Source: Helochares maculicollis
Taxonomy: Eukaryota > Arthropoda > Insecta > Coleoptera > Hydrophilidae
DNA: 43,683 nt
Reading direction: 5' to 3'
Assembly: GCA_033557835.1 (NCBI GenBank)
Contig: JAWQRO010000305.1
Coordinates: forward strand, 1 to 43,683
In this document: one piece after another, positions 10,778-20,420 of the stretch
Layout of the letters: each line of letters opens with the position of its first letter
Position numbering within the stretch: the stretch's first letter is position 1
Program-made: the position numbers and the translations under genes
Notes under the pieces: generated by a model
Database searches by the model: none
What the model was told of the DNA's origin: nothing
Seen by the model: only the letters and a program-made list of their open reading frames with translations

Positions 10778-11089
10778 CTTGAGGGTAAGATGACTACAAA
10801 GTTGAATGAATTCACGGCTAACAATTTGTGATTTAATTTCCTGGTTAACGATGCATCGATTGTTGATCACATTTAGTTTAGAGAAAAAATATGAAGCTTG
10901 AAAGTATATCTCACCTAAATAGAGTAATCGTCAGTATTATGTCACAATGCAGTTTTTTTATATTACCGTATATACCAAGTATAGTAAAGGGAAGCTATGG
11001 AGATCATAAAAAAATTCAATCTCGAGATTTTGATGGATCTCTAAGTTTTAAGTGCCCCTGAATCCATTTTGACCATTTTTGGCATGTTG

Positions 11090-11095
<6 letters not shown>

Positions 11096-11127
<32 letters not shown>
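11096..11127 (+). repeat. (TA)n microsatellite in repeat copy Y
   Basis: Sixteen uninterrupted TA units, at the position occupied by (TG)n in the other copies of this repeat. Confidence 0.95.
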
Positions 11128-11129
<2 letters not shown>

Positions 11130-11540
11130 CATGATGACGGTCAGGACGTTTGAGGTGGAGCAATGAAATTTGGCATACGGGTATTATCGTAAAAATTTTG
11201 ATCTTTTGAGGCATGTAAGACTACCGGGAGTACCTGTTTACCTGCACAGTTTTGACATATATTCAAGAAAACTAGGCATTTAAATAGAACTATTGAATTC
11301 AAATTTCTTATATGCCTGAAAACCACTAAAAAATGTTATATATGAAGTTCAAGGAGAAAGAACCACAGAAAATGAACATTTTATTAAAAACACAAAAGTT
11401 GTAATTTTTTAGCAATATTTTTGGCTAACATGCTGCAGTATGAAGAATTACCGTGACCTAACACACTTATGCATAGGAGGAAGCAATGAGGAAAATGGTC
11501 AAAATTTAAAAAAAATAACTATTATCATTTAATATCAAAG

Positions 11541-11625
11541 CGAACCTCGTGGCCAAGGCCCGGCGTTCGAGTCTGGCTCGGCGTTTTATTTATTTTTACT
11601 ACAATTGATTTTAAAGCCTATTTCT
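11541..11625 (+). mobile_element. Possible SINE copy with reduced tRNA-like head
   Basis: CTCGTGGCCAAGG resembles a Pol III A box (D arm) and GGCGTTCGAGTCTGG a B box, but they are only about ten bases apart, as if the anticodon arm were deleted. Downstream AATTGATTTTAAAGCCTATT matches the sequence downstream of the better tRNA-like piece at 12520-12640 on the other strand (AATTGATTTTAAATCCTATT). That shared body is the main reason to call this a SINE and not a chance B box. Confidence 0.4.
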
Positions 11626-12519
11626 GATTCTGGTGGGGATAAAAAATAATGATGTAACATTCATTTACTACATAGGAAAAATTAAGCGTTATTATAAATA
11701 TTATATTACTAGCGTACAAAGTATTAGATTTGAAAAATAAACTTGGTTATGAAAATTTTACATACGCCAACAGAGATTTTGCAAAATTATAAGCATGCAT
11801 ATGAAAACTGTTGTTTAAATTTTTGCTTCTTCATCTACTTCTGTTGCATTGGGCGTATATTCTCAATCTATCAGTTTCACTTGCTAGGTTATGAATTCAC
11901 ATTTTAAAATTAAACTTTTATGCAGGCTTACAAGCGTTCAATATTGCAATTTATAATAGAAATTTTTGGTAAGGATTCTGTAGAATTAATAAAAATCATG
12001 AAGAATTGATTTATATATAGTTTCAGCTGCAAATTATGAAAATTTAAACTTTTATTTTTATTTTTGCATAACATTAAGGTGTTTCCTTTGTTATCATTAA
12101 TCGCAGGTACTTTTATGCAGTACATATATTTAAATTTTTTTGACAAAGAATAAGTTCTATCAGTTTCAGCTGAAAAATTATATAATGGACATGATGAACA
12201 ATATTTAAATTTAACACGTAGACGATGAGTTAAAGTCAATGACTAAAAACCCATTTTGATAGAAAATGCTACAAAACTGTAAAATCAAAGCAGAATAGTC
12301 TCAGCTTACCGGATAAGAATCGACGTCAAATGTTATTAAGAACAAAAGAGTTTAACTGAAGCTTGCATTTGTTTGCTTATTAATCTGCAAAATCTGAGTC
12401 AGCTTGTGTCAAATGTTCTTAACCAGCTTTATGTCGTATTATTATATAAGCCAATTGTATATTTTTATCACAAAATATAAACTGTTTTAGGTTTGTAACT
12501 GAATAATATTTTATGATTA

Positions 12520-12640
12520 TCGGAAACGAAAATAGGATTTAAAATCAATTATAACAAAAAAAGTCAAAATCATGGGAGGGATGTGAACTCGCAACCTTTG
12601 CATTAGGAGGCCCATAACTTCCCATGGAGCCACTGGTTCC
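12520..12640 (-). mobile_element. Probable tRNA-Arg(CCT)-derived SINE or tRNA pseudogene
   Basis: On the minus strand from 12640: CCAGTGGCTCCATGGG is D-arm-like, GGGCCTCCTAATGC resembles the anticodon arm of tRNA-Arg with a CCT anticodon, and GCGAGTTCACATCCC resembles the T arm and B box, followed by CTCCCAT. The order and spacing fit a tRNA. However, the acceptor stem does not close and the T loop has C where A/G is expected, so it is not a functional tRNA. The following tail shares AATTGATTTTAAA-CCTATT with the plus-strand copy at 11541-11625, which points to a SINE family. Confidence 0.5.
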
Positions 12641-15409
12641 ACTTACTGTCTAATGTAATTGTAGTATTATTACATGACGACAGATATGTTTTAACTTGGG
12701 CCAGTTTTTTACAATTTTCGCTCGATAATCCACTTAAAACTATGCAAAGGTGCGTCTTTATAAGATTAACGAATACAAAAGCAACATGCAGATTAGTTAA
12801 GAAAGTTTTACAGTTCATATATCACTCATTCTCTTACACAAAATTAAATAGTAGCACTGATTAAAATAACAAATGTGACACAAAACAGACCTGAATATCA
12901 AAGGCATTCCACAATAAAACTTCCTGAGATTAATAAAAAGTAACACACGTACGAAACGTGTAATATAATCATATGTGTATATGTGTGTGGAAACAACAAT
13001 GCACATTGTGTGTTTCCCCCGACTTGAATTTCATTCGGTTAACCATAACAAATAATTTGCATAGTACACAGAAATTATAACCCCTCGGTTTTATCTTTAT
13101 CCCTTGTGCTTTTGTTACGCAAAGCTGAAATATAATTCGCGTCCTTTTATCTGCAATATTTACTCCACTTTTTTAAAATTATTTATTGCCCTTGAAGCTC
13201 CGGAGTTAATTAAAATTATATTGAAACTCAAGCTTCAGCAAGAGCTCCATTTTTAAATCCAGTCTTTTAAAACAAATATTAAATACGCATCTACATACAG
13301 CTCGTTTAGCAAAACTGCCCGAAGGACTTTATAGGTCCCCCTTCCTTTCCATTCACTTATTAATATTTGTTTGGCGTTTTTTTACATTTTCTGCTAATAT
13401 AAGGAAGCTGGCATCATGCTGTAATTAACTTTTATTCCTTTGTGATTTCATAAACATACAACTGTCTGTCAATATTTTTTAACATTAAAAACAAAACAAA
13501 ATGCCTTCAAAACTTTTATGTTTATAATTCCTCTAGATGTACAATCAGTCAATGCACATAAAGTGTTCGGTGATTGATGACATCTTTGCAGTTTTAAGTT
13601 AATGAATGAAGAGTTGAATTCATTCAGAGTGTTTAAAATTGATTTTTATATGTGTTTCATTAAATCAAATTGAAAAACTAGAAATCGGCTCATTGGGTTT
13701 GGGGATACTGGCGGCAAACTGCAGAACATACTAAGTACATGTACAAGCGATTTAATAGTTTTACTTCACAATCCATCATCTCGATTCTATCCCCCATCGG
13801 GAGCAAAAGCTGAAAAAAGCGATTTAAAATTGAGTTTGCGGTCATCGTTTATTTGCCGAAGAGAACGGTTTACTCCACTTATTGCTGCAGAGATTGGTTT
13901 CAAGTGATGTGTGTATTATTTAAACAGGCTATTCCATTGTCAGTCGAGTCAGGTATTGAAGTTTACACTTTGTAGTGTTTGAGCAATACCAACTTTAGAT
14001 GTGTAGTAGGTGGTGTAATCAAAGTCTTTAAACTCTACTGCTACTCCCAAATGGATATCCGATCAATTCCTAGATTCTAGGGTCAGGTTTTTTTATTTAA
14101 AATTCATTACGGAAATGATGTGAACTAACAGTTGGGAAGAATCGACTTGCGATTGCAAGTTTTGCGATTATAAAAGGTTATGAAGGCTCTGAATAATGAA
14201 ACAGAAATTTGTAAAGGAGGTCTGTTGGCTCCTAATAAATATTGCGTGTACTGGAGCGCGTATTAGGTTAATGATTTTCTTGAGCAGCCATGCCTTGAAC
14301 TTTTCATCTGTGCCAGCGACACGTAGAAGCGATTATTTATTGGTTGCTTAACTTAATCAGTTAAAATAGTCTCGAGAGGGTTTATTAATTCATTTCAAAA
14401 TTAGGCTTTAAAGAAGCGCCGGGTATCCGAAATTGATGTTCAAATTGACTTCCTTAATTTGATAGACTTGAAAGAAAGACGGGGCCCACCCGCGGCGTTT
14501 CACTGGAAATCTGAATATTTTATTTCGGCTTACCGCAGTTGACTTGTGGTCGATATTCCACATGACGAAATATTGTCAACGACCATTAAATATTTAGAGT
14601 TTGCGAAGCCCGTGTGTTAGAAATTCCAACAAAAATATACAAGTAAGTTTTAGAACAAAGGGACCATCCGAAAGGAATTGCTAGTAGGAGAAAATCCTGT
14701 AATGCCCACCCTGTCAGATACATACATACAGGAACTTTAGTAAAAAGCCTGAATTTTGTTTCTCTTTTTATCGAAACTTTTCCATTCAGTTCGCAACCAC
14801 GTAAATCTATAAATAAAATAGAGGGCTAAGCCGGGCTGGAATCTTCCTTTAAAACGGTAGGAGGAACATGTTTGAAAGGATATTGCTAGGTAATAAAGAT
14901 AACAGACTCGTCGTAAACGGTGTGGCTGGCGTAGGACGGCATAATGTCTCATTCATTCTAATCCTCGCCAATTATCTTTATGAATGGAATGGGTATTGCG
15001 TGTTTGTATCAAGTTTGCGATGAATAGGTGCATCCGCATCCGTTTTGAATTGCGTTACGGAGCCGCAATTGCAAAATTCAATTTACTGAAATGCACCAGT
15101 TGCGGCTGGGGAGCCTTTGCGGGCAAGAGGAGGTAGATGGTCTATCTGATTTATATTAGTTTGTTGACGTCCGCCAGCCCTTTCCATAAAACACTACGTA
15201 AAATGTCTAAATATAGTAGGGAAAATTACTGAGTTTTCCTTTTAACATTTGATTAATGCTCCAACTAAATTTTCCTTATTAGGAATTATGTATGTATCTG
15301 TAATGTGATAGTAACGAAGATACACCGCAGGGGAAAATTAACTACTTTGGTTTGGTTACTAAATAAGTGAACATGATGCAATAATGCCGCAAGCTTGGAA
15401 GGGTTTGAA
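12641..15409. other. Unannotated stretch without recognised elements
   Basis: No transposase, retrotransposon or RNA motif seen. Short frames at 12815-13006 and 14737-14952 lack known domains. The part from about 13900 to 15200 is less AT-rich and of higher complexity, similar to 3800-5340 and 34200-36600. Such blocks may be worth a conservation check, but I cannot say what they do. Confidence 0.5.
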
Positions 15410-15534
15410 TATTTAAGTGATTTTTTTATAAGTGCATATTTTTAATGGCACGTTACACTGTTATTCGATTTTAATATAACACTTTTTTCTATACATTCAC
15501 CACTTTAAGTTCGACGAAAAAGTCACATATTTTT
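15410..15534 (+). repeat. 125 bp direct repeat left of mariner C
   Basis: Aligns with 16311-16440 along its whole length. Shared anchors in order are TATTTAAGT, CATAT-TTTAATG, GTTACA, TTTTAAT, TTTTTTCTA-ACATT-AC, ACTTTAA and AAAGTCACAT. Identity is roughly 70-75%. Its right end coincides with the left end of mariner C. Confidence 0.8.
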
Positions 15535-16310
15535 TTAAGTTGTTCAATAAGTTTTCGGTTCAGTTCGATAAAAAATAGCGTTTCTACTAGCCCATTTTTT
15601 TATCATGTTGGTACACTTTTCAAATGAACGTATGTGAAGTTTCATTTCAAACTGTCAATTCATTCTTTGCTTACAAGCCATTTAGTATCAATGTGCCACA
15701 TAATTTTTTACAATGTACAAGTATCGTGCAATGATTGAATTTTTATTTTTGAAAGCTTTAAGAGCAAAGGAAAGTGAAAGAAATATTGAAAGTGTATAAG
15801 GACTCTTCGCATTCAATTAGTACAGTAGAAAGATGAGTTTCTGAATTTAAACGTGGTCATACAACCCTTGAAGACGATCCACGTGAAGGACGTCCGAAAA
15901 TACCATCAGAATTTGTAAAAAAAGTACAGGATACAGTATTGCAAAATTGTTGAGTGATTGAAAAAGATTTAGCAGAAGCCCTAGGCATAATATTGGTCCG
16001 TGTAAGAAATTTTTTAACTGAAGTGTTGGGTTTCAGAAAAGCGTGTTCGAATTTTTGAAGCGTCCACCGTATTCATTAGCGACATATGTTTCAATGAATA
16101 AAAAATGCATCCTTGAAAAGCGTTTTTCATCAAATGATGAGGCCATAACAGAGGAAGCGTATATGCAGCTCTTCCAGATTCTCAGTCCAGTGTTGGAATC
16201 TCTTTAGAACAAATGTATAATAAGAGAGACTATACTGAATAATAAAGTGTATATCAAACCACAATCCTATGCTTTTCTTGTCGAACCGCAACACTTATTG
16301 GACAAGCTTG
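15535..16310 (+). mobile_element. Mariner element C (irritans-like), internally deleted, 776 bp
   Basis: The left end holds TTGTTCAATAAGTTTTCGG and the right end, reversed, CTTGTCCAATAAGTGTTGCGG, matching the ends of the elements at 24960-26167 and 30906-32374. TA follows the right end at 16311-16312; the left-side TA has decayed. At 776 bp it is about 430 bp shorter than the sister at 24960-26167 because the central catalytic part of the transposase is deleted. It is a MITE-like deletion derivative rather than an autonomous copy. It sits exactly between two copies of a 125-130 bp repeat. Confidence 0.9.
15713..16242 (+). pseudogene. Mariner C transposase pseudogene, catalytic core deleted
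   Basis: From ATG 15713 the frame reads MYKYRAMIEFLFLKALRAKE and stops after 26 codons. Other frames then give STVER, a stop where Trp is usual, VSEFKRGHTTLEDDPREGRP, VKKVQDTVLQN and EKDLAEALGI, the paired helix-turn-helix DNA-binding region. After TEVLGFRKAC the sequence jumps to KRPPYS and then KRFSSNDEA. This removes the first and second catalytic Asp and most of the third motif. The tail ends at a stop near 16240. It belongs to the same family as the frames at 25130-26100. Confidence 0.88.
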
Positions 16311-16440
16311 TATTTAAGTAATTTTATTATTAATACATATCTTTAATGCGAAGTTACAATTTTAATGTACCACAGCCCGCTTTTTTCTAGACATTTACTA
16401 CTTTACTTTTCCGGGAAAGTCACATCGTTTTTAATAATAA
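16311..16440 (+). repeat. 130 bp direct repeat right of mariner C
   Basis: Second copy of 15410-15534. It starts at the TA that closes mariner C, so the element lies at the junction of two tandem-like units. Confidence 0.8.
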
Positions 16441-18189
16441 ATAAAAGATACGCGCTTGAGTACAAAAGTTCATGATAATCCCAGAAGTTATGAAGCACTA
16501 ACTCAAATCGTTAAAGTTTTACGTTGAACCACCATGAAGAGAAAATATAGGTAGCAACTTGGACGATACAGTTTCAGCATATATTTGGTCAAAAAGCAAT
16601 TAGTTCATTTGTAGCTACGTTAGTCAAATTTATGATAAAACAACATTCCCCTCACGTTAAGGTTCTGTTACTCACTACTATTGTAAACTGTTCCTCCAAG
16701 TTTTACACAATTTTAATTAATCGAGGAGCTTCAAATAGCATTATCTTAATTAGTGCATAATTTAATACCCACTTATACCTGTTAGTTTCCAATTATATGG
16801 ATTAAATGTCACTTCTTCAAACACAACTAGTCTAATTGCTGCTGCTGCTGCTCAATGGATATTGTGTTGGGAATTATAAACAATCAGCAGTTTTTGCTGC
16901 CAAATACATTTAGATAAATAAAATTCCGCTAATTTCAGTATATTCACAGTTGCAATTTATGTCCTGATTGCAAAAATGCAAACTGAGTTTTTAGTAAATA
17001 TAAATATGCTGCTACGCATCAGTGAATTATAAATTGTTTTCCATGCTTTCAGGCAACATTGACAAAAGCTGTATTGAAATCCTATTTAAGCTGTATATCG
17101 AAATATTTGCTAAGGTGCCTATATATTATTTTATTGTGCATGTGGGTGTGTGTGTGTATAGAATTGGACCCATTTCATGATTGCATCCATTGCAATTGTA
17201 TCGCTTATAAGCTAATATAAAAGTGCAAATAAAATATTCTAGTTTGAATTGTAATTTTGAAACAGTACGGTAACGATGAAAATTTTATAATTATACATAT
17301 TGAATTAAGACGAAAGATGTTTTGCTGCCACCAGATGAAATTGATTTTAATGTTGCAAGTTAAATTAAACAAATTTTAACAGTAAATAAATGACATAATG
17401 ATTTAGAAAAAAATGCACTATACATATGTAGCTAGCCTTCATCAATTATTTAGTTGTCTAGTAATAGAATACTTTGCTGTTATTGCTTAATTTCAACTGG
17501 GTTGAGAGTCGAAAACCCTCCGAATTGTAGAAAAACGAATAAAAATCAATTGTTGTTCGATCCACAATTGCTATGCACTTTCTGATTACAAAATAGGAAA
17601 TGAATTCTCAACTCTACGTCAGATCAATATTATAAATGTTACTAAAAATCAATAAAAGGTTTTATTACATTCAATCAATGGGATATGGACTATTGAACAC
17701 GAAGAAAATTTATTCAAGCTGTTAAAAAATATTAATGAGGGTTTAGTAAAACTATTAATAAGATATATTAAAATTGTAGTGGGGACTCGCATAGTAATCA
17801 ACGAAATTGGGATGGTTTAATTCGATTTCTTGCGGAACGCATAAACTTTGAAGAAATAATACGCTGGAATAAAATAACAAATACGGTGCTACTATAACGA
17901 ACATATATTTAGTTACATTTTTAAAATAATCCAAAGAGAATTAAGTGCTGTGTTACGTACTTTCTTTTCTATTTGTATTTTTATTCAACAATATTTTGTG
18001 TGTATAAAATTAACTGGTTGAAAAGTTTGATGTATCTGTACAGGAAAAAATATTATGCTATTACAATAAAGTGTCAGATTTCCTATATTATTTTCATCTC
18101 CCATACAGATAAAGCCATTATGCCTCTTTCAGTAGCAATAATAATAAATCAAAATCAAAGTAACAACTCACATCAAGCAACCATTTTAA
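16441..18189. other. Unannotated stretch with small microsatellites
   Basis: Contains (GCT)5 at 16838-16852 and a short TG run at 17145-17157. No gene or transposon remnant is recognised. The 78-codon frame at 17973-18209 runs into the TIR of mariner D, which argues against a real gene. Confidence 0.5.
16838..16852 (+). repeat. (GCT)5 microsatellite
   Basis: Five GCT units in a non-coding context. Confidence 0.9.
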
Positions 18190-18191
18190 TA

Positions 18192-19411
18192 CCAGGTGCG
18201 CAAGTTTAAAATGTCATTGTTTTCATGAAATATGTACAATTATTTAAGAACAATGGTAAAACATTTTTTATTCAGAGTATTGGCCCTCACTTTTTACACA
18301 TTTTATCCATCTCTCATTGACATCCATTCATCGAGCCATTTTTGTACATCCTCGAAAGTCGTGAAGTGTTGGTCAGCCAATGCGTGTCCCATCGATGAGT
18401 AGAAGTGATAATCAGAAGGTGTCAGGACTAGTGAATAAGGTAGGTGCGGTAGGAGTTCCCAACCAAACGAAGAAATCATTGCTTTGACCACTTTGGCTGA
18501 ATGTGCAGGAGCGTTGTCATGCTGCAGAACGACTTTGCCGTATCTTCGAGCCCATTCTGGGCGTTTTTCGATCAATGCGTGGTTTAAATTGATCATTTGT
18601 GTCGGTATCGGACGGTTTTAACTGTTTTGTCGGGTTTGAGAAGCTTGTTTTATTTTACTCCCTTCTGATTCCACTACACACGTCTTCCTCCCAAAGCGGT
18701 CCGGTTTTGTACTCGATGTTGTTACCCAGATTTCCTTACGTTAGGGATTCTCAAAATATATCCAGTTTTCATCACCAGTTACAATCCGGTGCAAAAAAAA
18801 CCGTCCTTTTTTTGGCGTAAATGCAGCATTTTGCACACAGTTTTTCGTCTTTCCATCTGTCGCTAGTTCAGTTTGTGTGGAACCCATTTTTGAACTGGTT
18901 GAATCTTCTCCAGAGCTTTCAAGCGATCGGAAATAGATTGCCTAGTGACAATCAACTGCTCTGCCAACATTTGTTGTGTTTGTGTATCGTTTTCGTCCAA
19001 TAATGCTTGTAATTCGCCGTCTTTAAACTTTTTTTATTGATTTTCACGTTCTTTGTAAATAACAACAAGTTGCCACTTTTTAAACATTGACACCAGCATT
19101 CACAAGTCTTGACAGCTGGAGCAAGATCGCCATAAGTCTCTACAAGAATTTGATGACTTTCCGATGCCTTTTTCTTTTGATTGAACAAGAAAATCATTAA
19201 ATGCCGCAAATGTTTTTTAGTTGACTCAAAATTCGACATGTTTAACACGAAAAAGAAGTATGCTACTAACTCGTAAATAACTAAACGAGTATGACATTTT
19301 GTAGTGGGCAGTCTTACCAAAAAATGGCCCTATGGGTTCCAAAGGTTACTTCAATAGATTTCATGCTCCATCTCTTGACAACAAAACAACATTTTTAACT
19401 TGCGCACCTGG
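18192..19411 (-). mobile_element. Mariner element D (mauritiana/Mos1-like), 1220 bp, best preserved
   Basis: Both TIRs are complete. CCAGGTGCGCAAGTTTAAAA opens at 18192 and the right end closes with TTGCGCACCTGG at 19411; reversed, the ends agree except for a base or two. TA duplications are at 18190-18191 and 19412-19413. The transposase is on the minus strand. It is the same family as elements B and E, and is the copy with both TIRs intact, all three catalytic residues and the fewest large deletions, so it is probably the youngest of the three. Confidence 0.96.
18268..19239 (-). pseudogene. Mariner D transposase pseudogene with intact DDD residues
   Basis: Minus-strand start at 19239 (MSNFESTKKHLRH), the family start point. 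The FNQKKKASESHQILVE and CECWCQCLKSGNL regions form the N-terminal helix-turn-helix, open for 95 codons to 18952. After frameshifts come HRIVTGDENW (first catalytic Asp kept, near 18765) and, in a 97-codon frame 18303-18596, NLNHALIEKRPEWARR, VLQHDNAPAHSAK (second Asp) and TPSDYHFY (third Asp). Thirty-four residues separate the second and third Asp, the DD34D spacing of mariners. The usual D in SPDLAP has become V (SLVLTP). The coding region ends at 18268-18270, about 65 bp shorter than a typical 345-codon gene. Several frameshifts and stops make it inactive. Confidence 0.93.
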
Positions 19412-19413
19412 TA

Positions 19414-19811
19414 TACTAGGAAGATTTTCAATTCACCATAAAAAAGCTACTCAAAAATATCTATTAAGCAATACTTCAATTGTTGCAGCCGTTTTTTAAA
19501 ATGTTTCTTTCTTTTATTCTCTACCAAGCTGCGTTCCCAACTATTTCGCCGTTCGGTGTTGTTGTGATTCGTCTAGAAATAACCATGACAATCGCCATGA
19601 CTTATTTATTATAATAGCAACTCTGACACTATTAAGAGCGTTGAAGACGCTACTCTAAGGTGAAAGAAATCGGAAGAGTTACATATACCGTAACCCTTCC
19701 TATTGCGGCTCGGCTCCAATCTAATTTTAATTAGTTTTCCCAAGACTTTGGTTAACAGTTTAATTCTAAGATTTTTTATGAATTTTAATATGATTCCAGA
19801 TTTTTATTAAA
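19414..19811. other. Unannotated spacer, possibly outer part of the retrotransposon
   Basis: No clear motif. It lies downstream, on the minus strand, of the I-type retrotransposon remnant and could be its 3' untranslated part, but I see no poly-A or tandem tail to prove it. Confidence 0.4.
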
Positions 19812-20420
19812 TTATTTTGTTTGAAGAGAGTAATTAGAGCATCCAAAGAATATATCACTAGACTCTCCTAAGTATCCACATGAACATAGGGAGAAAACCC
19901 TTACTTTCATCATATATTTATGTTTTGGTTTTATAATACTTTTTATCTTTGTTAAACTAGGATATTAATGATAAATTTTGTTTTTTTTTAAGAAACGTGT
20001 TAATATTGTTTGTATGAAACCTTTTCCAGTGGTCTTGCCTGTTTTGTAACAGCTTAGGTTTGATTTTTTTGAATTCCTTAGGATCTAGTTTCATGTTATT
20101 GCAAAGTTATTCTATTACGTTTTAGCCAGAAAGTCTGCTTTCTCATTTCCTGTTATTGCAAAATGACTGGATATCCAAAGGAATTTAATACTTTTGTTGC
20201 TGTTTTTCACGTGAAATAATATGCTTTTAATGTGATTAATTGTTTGTGGTGTTCCAAAAATCAAAATGTGAAGATTCTAGTGACTTAAATAAGCTACTTA
20301 GAGCAAATAAGATAGCCTTTGATATTACTCATATTTCTTTGTTAGTGCTGCCTTCAAAAGTCTTTAATTTCTGAAAATAAATCGTTCAGAAAGTCTAGCA
20401 GAAGCAGAAATGTTACAGGT
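19812..20420 (-). pseudogene. I-type non-LTR retrotransposon ORF2 remnant (RNase H and Cys motif)
   Basis: Minus strand. A stretch at 20115-20270 reads INHIKSILFHVKNSNK then KFLWISSHFAITGNEKADFL, the C-terminal RNase H signature (W-x-x-S-H-x-x-I-x-G-N-E-x-A-D) of ORF2 in I-, R1- and LOA-type elements. Downstream PKEFKKIKPKLL and RQDHWKRF fit the usual linker. At 19812-19905, CSCGYLGESSDIFFGCSNY matches the terminal Cys-rich motif (C-x-C-G ... HIFF-x-C). Upstream, to about 20420, pieces such as CNISASA may correspond to the FTAEA part of RNase H, but the SDS motif is corrupted. Reverse transcriptase and endonuclease domains are not present. Stops and frameshifts throughout; a dead 3' fragment. 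Confidence 0.8.

Larger units (their letters stand above)
10697..12140 (+). repeat. Microsatellite-bearing dispersed repeat, copy Y (interrupted)
   Basis: Begins where mariner B breaks off and repeats the whole of copy X from its first landmark. It continues past the microsatellite ((TA)n at 11096-11127) into GGTGGAGCAATGAAATTTGG, GGCATGTAAGACTACCGGG and GTACCTGTTTACCTGC, matching 31430-31560. After about 11330 the match is lost for about 550 bp that includes a SINE-like piece (11541-11625). It resumes at about 11888 (ATGAATTCACATTTTAAAAT, then AAGCGTT-ATATTGCA) and again at 12030-12140 (GCAGGTACTTTTATG). The resumption shows that the gap is inserted or strongly diverged material inside one long element of at least 0.9 kb. 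Confidence 0.8.

Noticed and set aside
17500..17580. B-box-like GTTCGATCC near 17556
   Set aside because: No matching A box or foldable arms; likely chance.
18599..19003. Plus-strand frames of 60-73 codons
   Set aside because: Antisense shadows of the mariner D transposase.
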